From contig JAKVAZ010000002.1 of assembly GCA_022447225.1 (NCBI GenBank), forward strand, positions 124,001-188,000: a stretch of DNA of 64,000 nt, given 5' to 3'. The notes beneath the pieces are model-generated. The model saw nothing but the letters and a program-made list of their open reading frames with translations, did no database searches and was not told the origin of the DNA. Of this stretch, positions 62,437 to 64,000 are shown piece after piece. Each line of letters begins with the position of its first letter. The stretch's first letter is position 1. The translations under genes and the position numbers were made by a program. The stretch comes from Fuerstiella sp. GTDB lineage: Bacteria > Planctomycetota > Planctomycetia > Planctomycetales > Planctomycetaceae.

Positions 62437-63150
62437 ATGACTGTCATTCGCTGCATCGTTGTTTTTCTTATCTGCTTTTCCATTACCGGATGCCATCGAC
62501 CGAATCGCGATACTGTCTCCCCCAGTTCAGCCGGTGATCAAGCTTCAGCTTCTGCAGATTCGAAGAACCGTGATTCTGATAAGACGGCAGACCAGGATCA
62601 TAGCCAGGCAGATGAATATGCAGAAATGGAAGCCGTGTTGCCACTCTCAAATAAAGAAGTGAACACTCTCAAAGCGGCATTCCAAATGCGTCAGGCAGCG
62701 GTGTCTTCTTGGATGGAATCCAATGGAGCCACGCTTGCACAGCTTGAAAAGCAAATGGCGGCTGCCGCCAGGTCTCGCAATCTTGCCGGCGTCAGGAGAG
62801 CGAAAGCAGAGGCCACTCCATTGCGCAACGAATTGAGAGAACTCATTGACACGCATGAACAATCGATTCTCCGAGCGCTCTCAGTCGAGAACGCAACAGC
62901 ATGGAATGCTCATCAGTTAAGTCAGCGAGTTCTGGATTCGATGAAAACGCTGGATTTAAACAAGGAACAAATCGGTCAAATCCAGATTGCGGCAGTGACC
63001 GTTGTTGAGTCCGTAATGAACAAAAAAAATCCTGATGCTGCCGGGTTTCTGATGTTGGAGAAGACGGCTGAGTCACAGGTGCTTACGTCAGCTCAGCGTG
63101 CCGCTTATCAGGTAGAAAAGAAAAAGAGCCCGCTGAGATTACTGCGTTGA
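62437..63150 (+). CDS. Hypothetical lipoprotein
   Basis: 237 residues from ATG 62437, with AGGG six bases before; an in-frame start at 62395 is less likely. Signal peptide with lipobox ITGC (about 16-19). A Ser/Asp-rich linker follows (about 22-60), then a long helical region (about 62-225, LKAAFQMRQAAVSSWMESNG, LEKQMAAAARSRNLAGVRRA, LDLNKEQIGQIQIAAVTVVE), probably coiled-coil. No family recognised. Possibly an envelope protein with a binding helix bundle; nothing in the sequence reveals more. Confidence 0.7.
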   Translation: MTVIRCIVVFLICFSITGCHRPNRDTVSPSSAGDQASASADSKNRDSDKTADQDHSQADEYAEMEAVLPLSNKEVNTLKAAFQMRQAAVSSWMESNGATLAQLEKQMAAAARSRNLAGVRRAKAEATPLRNELRELIDTHEQSILRALSVENATAWNAHQLSQRVLDSMKTLDLNKEQIGQIQIAAVTVVESVMNKKNPDAAGFLMLEKTAESQVLTSAQRAAYQVEKKKSPLRLLR

Positions 63151-63469
63151 CAGTCATTGTCAGTGATGAACGGTACAGTGCTTCACAGATGTGATCTGTG
63201 GGTGGGCTTATCTCTGTTTTTGTGGTTGCCCCGATGGCATATGTTTTGGGGAACGTTCGAGCATTCTGATTCAACCAATGCTGCAAAGTGCGACACCGTT
63301 GCTTTCCCTGAGCTATGGATGTTTCACTGAGATGGTCAGCAATTTGCTGATGCTTTCGGAGATCACTTCAAATCTTCGGCCATGACTGTTTGTGGTACTG
63401 CATTTGCGTGTATGTCCTGTCCTTTCTTTGATACCTCCGATTTGGCTTCACCGGCAGGAGAGGAGACGT
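63151..63469. other. Intergenic region before the kinase-like gene
   Basis: 319 bases. No promoter, terminator or small gene stands out. AGGAGAGGAG directly before the kinase-like ATG is its ribosome site. Confidence 0.4.
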
Positions 63470-64000
63470 ATGGTTGCATCAGACCAGCTGTCCAACGTCA
63501 TTCCCGATCGTTGCTTTTTGTGTGGTAAACCATTTCGTGTTCACCCGTCTGTTAACTGTGGTGATGCGGTCTGCCCTCACTGCGGGGTTTTGGTATGGCC
63601 GCTCAAAGAACGAAAAACATTTGCCTTTGTCCCGCGATCTCAGTTTGGAAATGTTTATCTGTGCAGGAGTTCGGCCAATGGCAGGTTATGTCGTGTACTC
63701 AACCTGGCACCAATTCGTTGTCAGGATCAAAACCTGACAGATCTGATTGTGCGCAATGCGGGACTGTTCAAAACAATCCGGCACGAAAATCTGCTGAATG
63801 TTGTCGCCGTTGGTTCCACGGATGAACGACCTTTCGTTGCCATGGAACATGAGGACGGACTCTCTTTGTGGAGTTGGCTGCAGCGTGTCCGTCGACTGTC
63901 AACCGGAGACGCGGTCAATGTCTTACTTCAGTGTGCGAATGCTCTGAAGGCCATTCATGATGCTCGGCTCATTCACCGGTTTGTCAGTGTGGACAATGTC
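63470..64000 (+). CDS. Zinc-ribbon / protein-kinase-like protein, partial (possible pseudokinase)
   Basis: 177 residues visible; the frame is open to the right edge. Start ATG 63470, preceded by AGGAGAGGAG. The N-terminus has a zinc-ribbon-like pair (CFLCG and CPHCG, about 15-39). A Ser/Thr-kinase-like N-lobe follows: NAGLFKTIRHENLLNVVAVG (alpha-C and beta-4) and PFVAMEHEDGLSLWSWLQ (hinge), then LQCANALKAIHDARLIHRFVSVDNV. The catalytic loop, normally H-R-D-x-K-x-x-N, reads HRFVSVDN: Asp and Lys are both absent. I also do not see the ATP-binding Lys of beta-3. So it may be a pseudokinase, but most of the C-lobe is outside the window. Confidence 0.7.
   Translation, partial: MVASDQLSNVIPDRCFLCGKPFRVHPSVNCGDAVCPHCGVLVWPLKERKTFAFVPRSQFGNVYLCRSSANGRLCRVLNLAPIRCQDQNLTDLIVRNAGLFKTIRHENLLNVVAVGSTDERPFVAMEHEDGLSLWSWLQRVRRLSTGDAVNVLLQCANALKAIHDARLIHRFVSVDNV

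Overview
The window looks like a chromosomal segment of a member of the Planctomycetes, probably of the order Planctomycetales. The basis is family content: a planctomycete-type cytochrome/DUF1549/DUF1553 protein followed by a DUF1501 protein, three secreted PQQ-type beta-propeller proteins, a DUF1080-ThuA fusion, an ABC-2 permease fused to a CPBP protease, a squalene-cyclase-like repeat protein and csrA. By eye the base composition is moderate (about half GC) and uniform. I see no rRNA, transposase, integrase, phage gene or CRISPR array. One tRNA is present, tRNA-Leu(CAG).

Left part (1-25 kb). The edge carries a translationally coupled pair on the minus strand: a secreted Cys/His-rich protein and a di-haem cytochrome c peroxidase (cut by the edge). 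Then come a propeller protein, an ABC ATPase with its permease-protease fusion, and on the minus strand rodA, an NfeD-type membrane protease, holB and trpE. Next on the plus strand are a divergent FabI-like reductase, a GT39-like membrane protein, a TIM-barrel isomerase, a second propeller protein and the DUF1080-ThuA protein. A secreted glycosidase-like protein, a short PspA-like protein, an ECF sigma factor and an aspC-type aminotransferase follow on the minus strand.

Middle part (25-42 kb). A lysine/alanine-rich histone-H1-like gene has its own promoter and a distant terminator. It is followed by a gene-poor stretch (about 25.7-27.9 kb) that holds one orphan protein and several possible micro-ORFs. 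Then come the DUF1549/1553-DUF1501 pair, tRNA-Leu with a textbook terminator, a VWA protein, an orphan histidine kinase, an acyltransferase, a BshC-like protein, an RsuA/RluB-type pseudouridine synthase and csrA.

Right part (42-64 kb). This holds an MMPL exporter, a tandem pair of paralogous lipoproteins, a CbiX-like chelatase overlapping a NUDIX hydrolase, a canonical fabI, the squalene-cyclase-like protein, leuA, a NYN-domain protein, a third propeller protein and a minus-strand glycosyltransferase cluster (GT4, GT2, GT8-like, and a protein with three GT2 modules) with two small unannotated-looking genes. At the edge are a lipoprotein and the start of a zinc-ribbon/kinase-like protein whose catalytic-loop aspartate is missing.

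The most informative non-coding find is upstream of leuA: a promoter, a 25-codon leader peptide with six leucines, mutually exclusive hairpin segments and a U8 terminator, which is the layout of a leucine attenuator. Other points worth a second look are two FabI paralogues (one without the second active-site tyrosine), the small ORF coupled by ATGA to a glycosyltransferase, the lipoprotein duplication, and the 25.7-27.9 kb gene-poor stretch.
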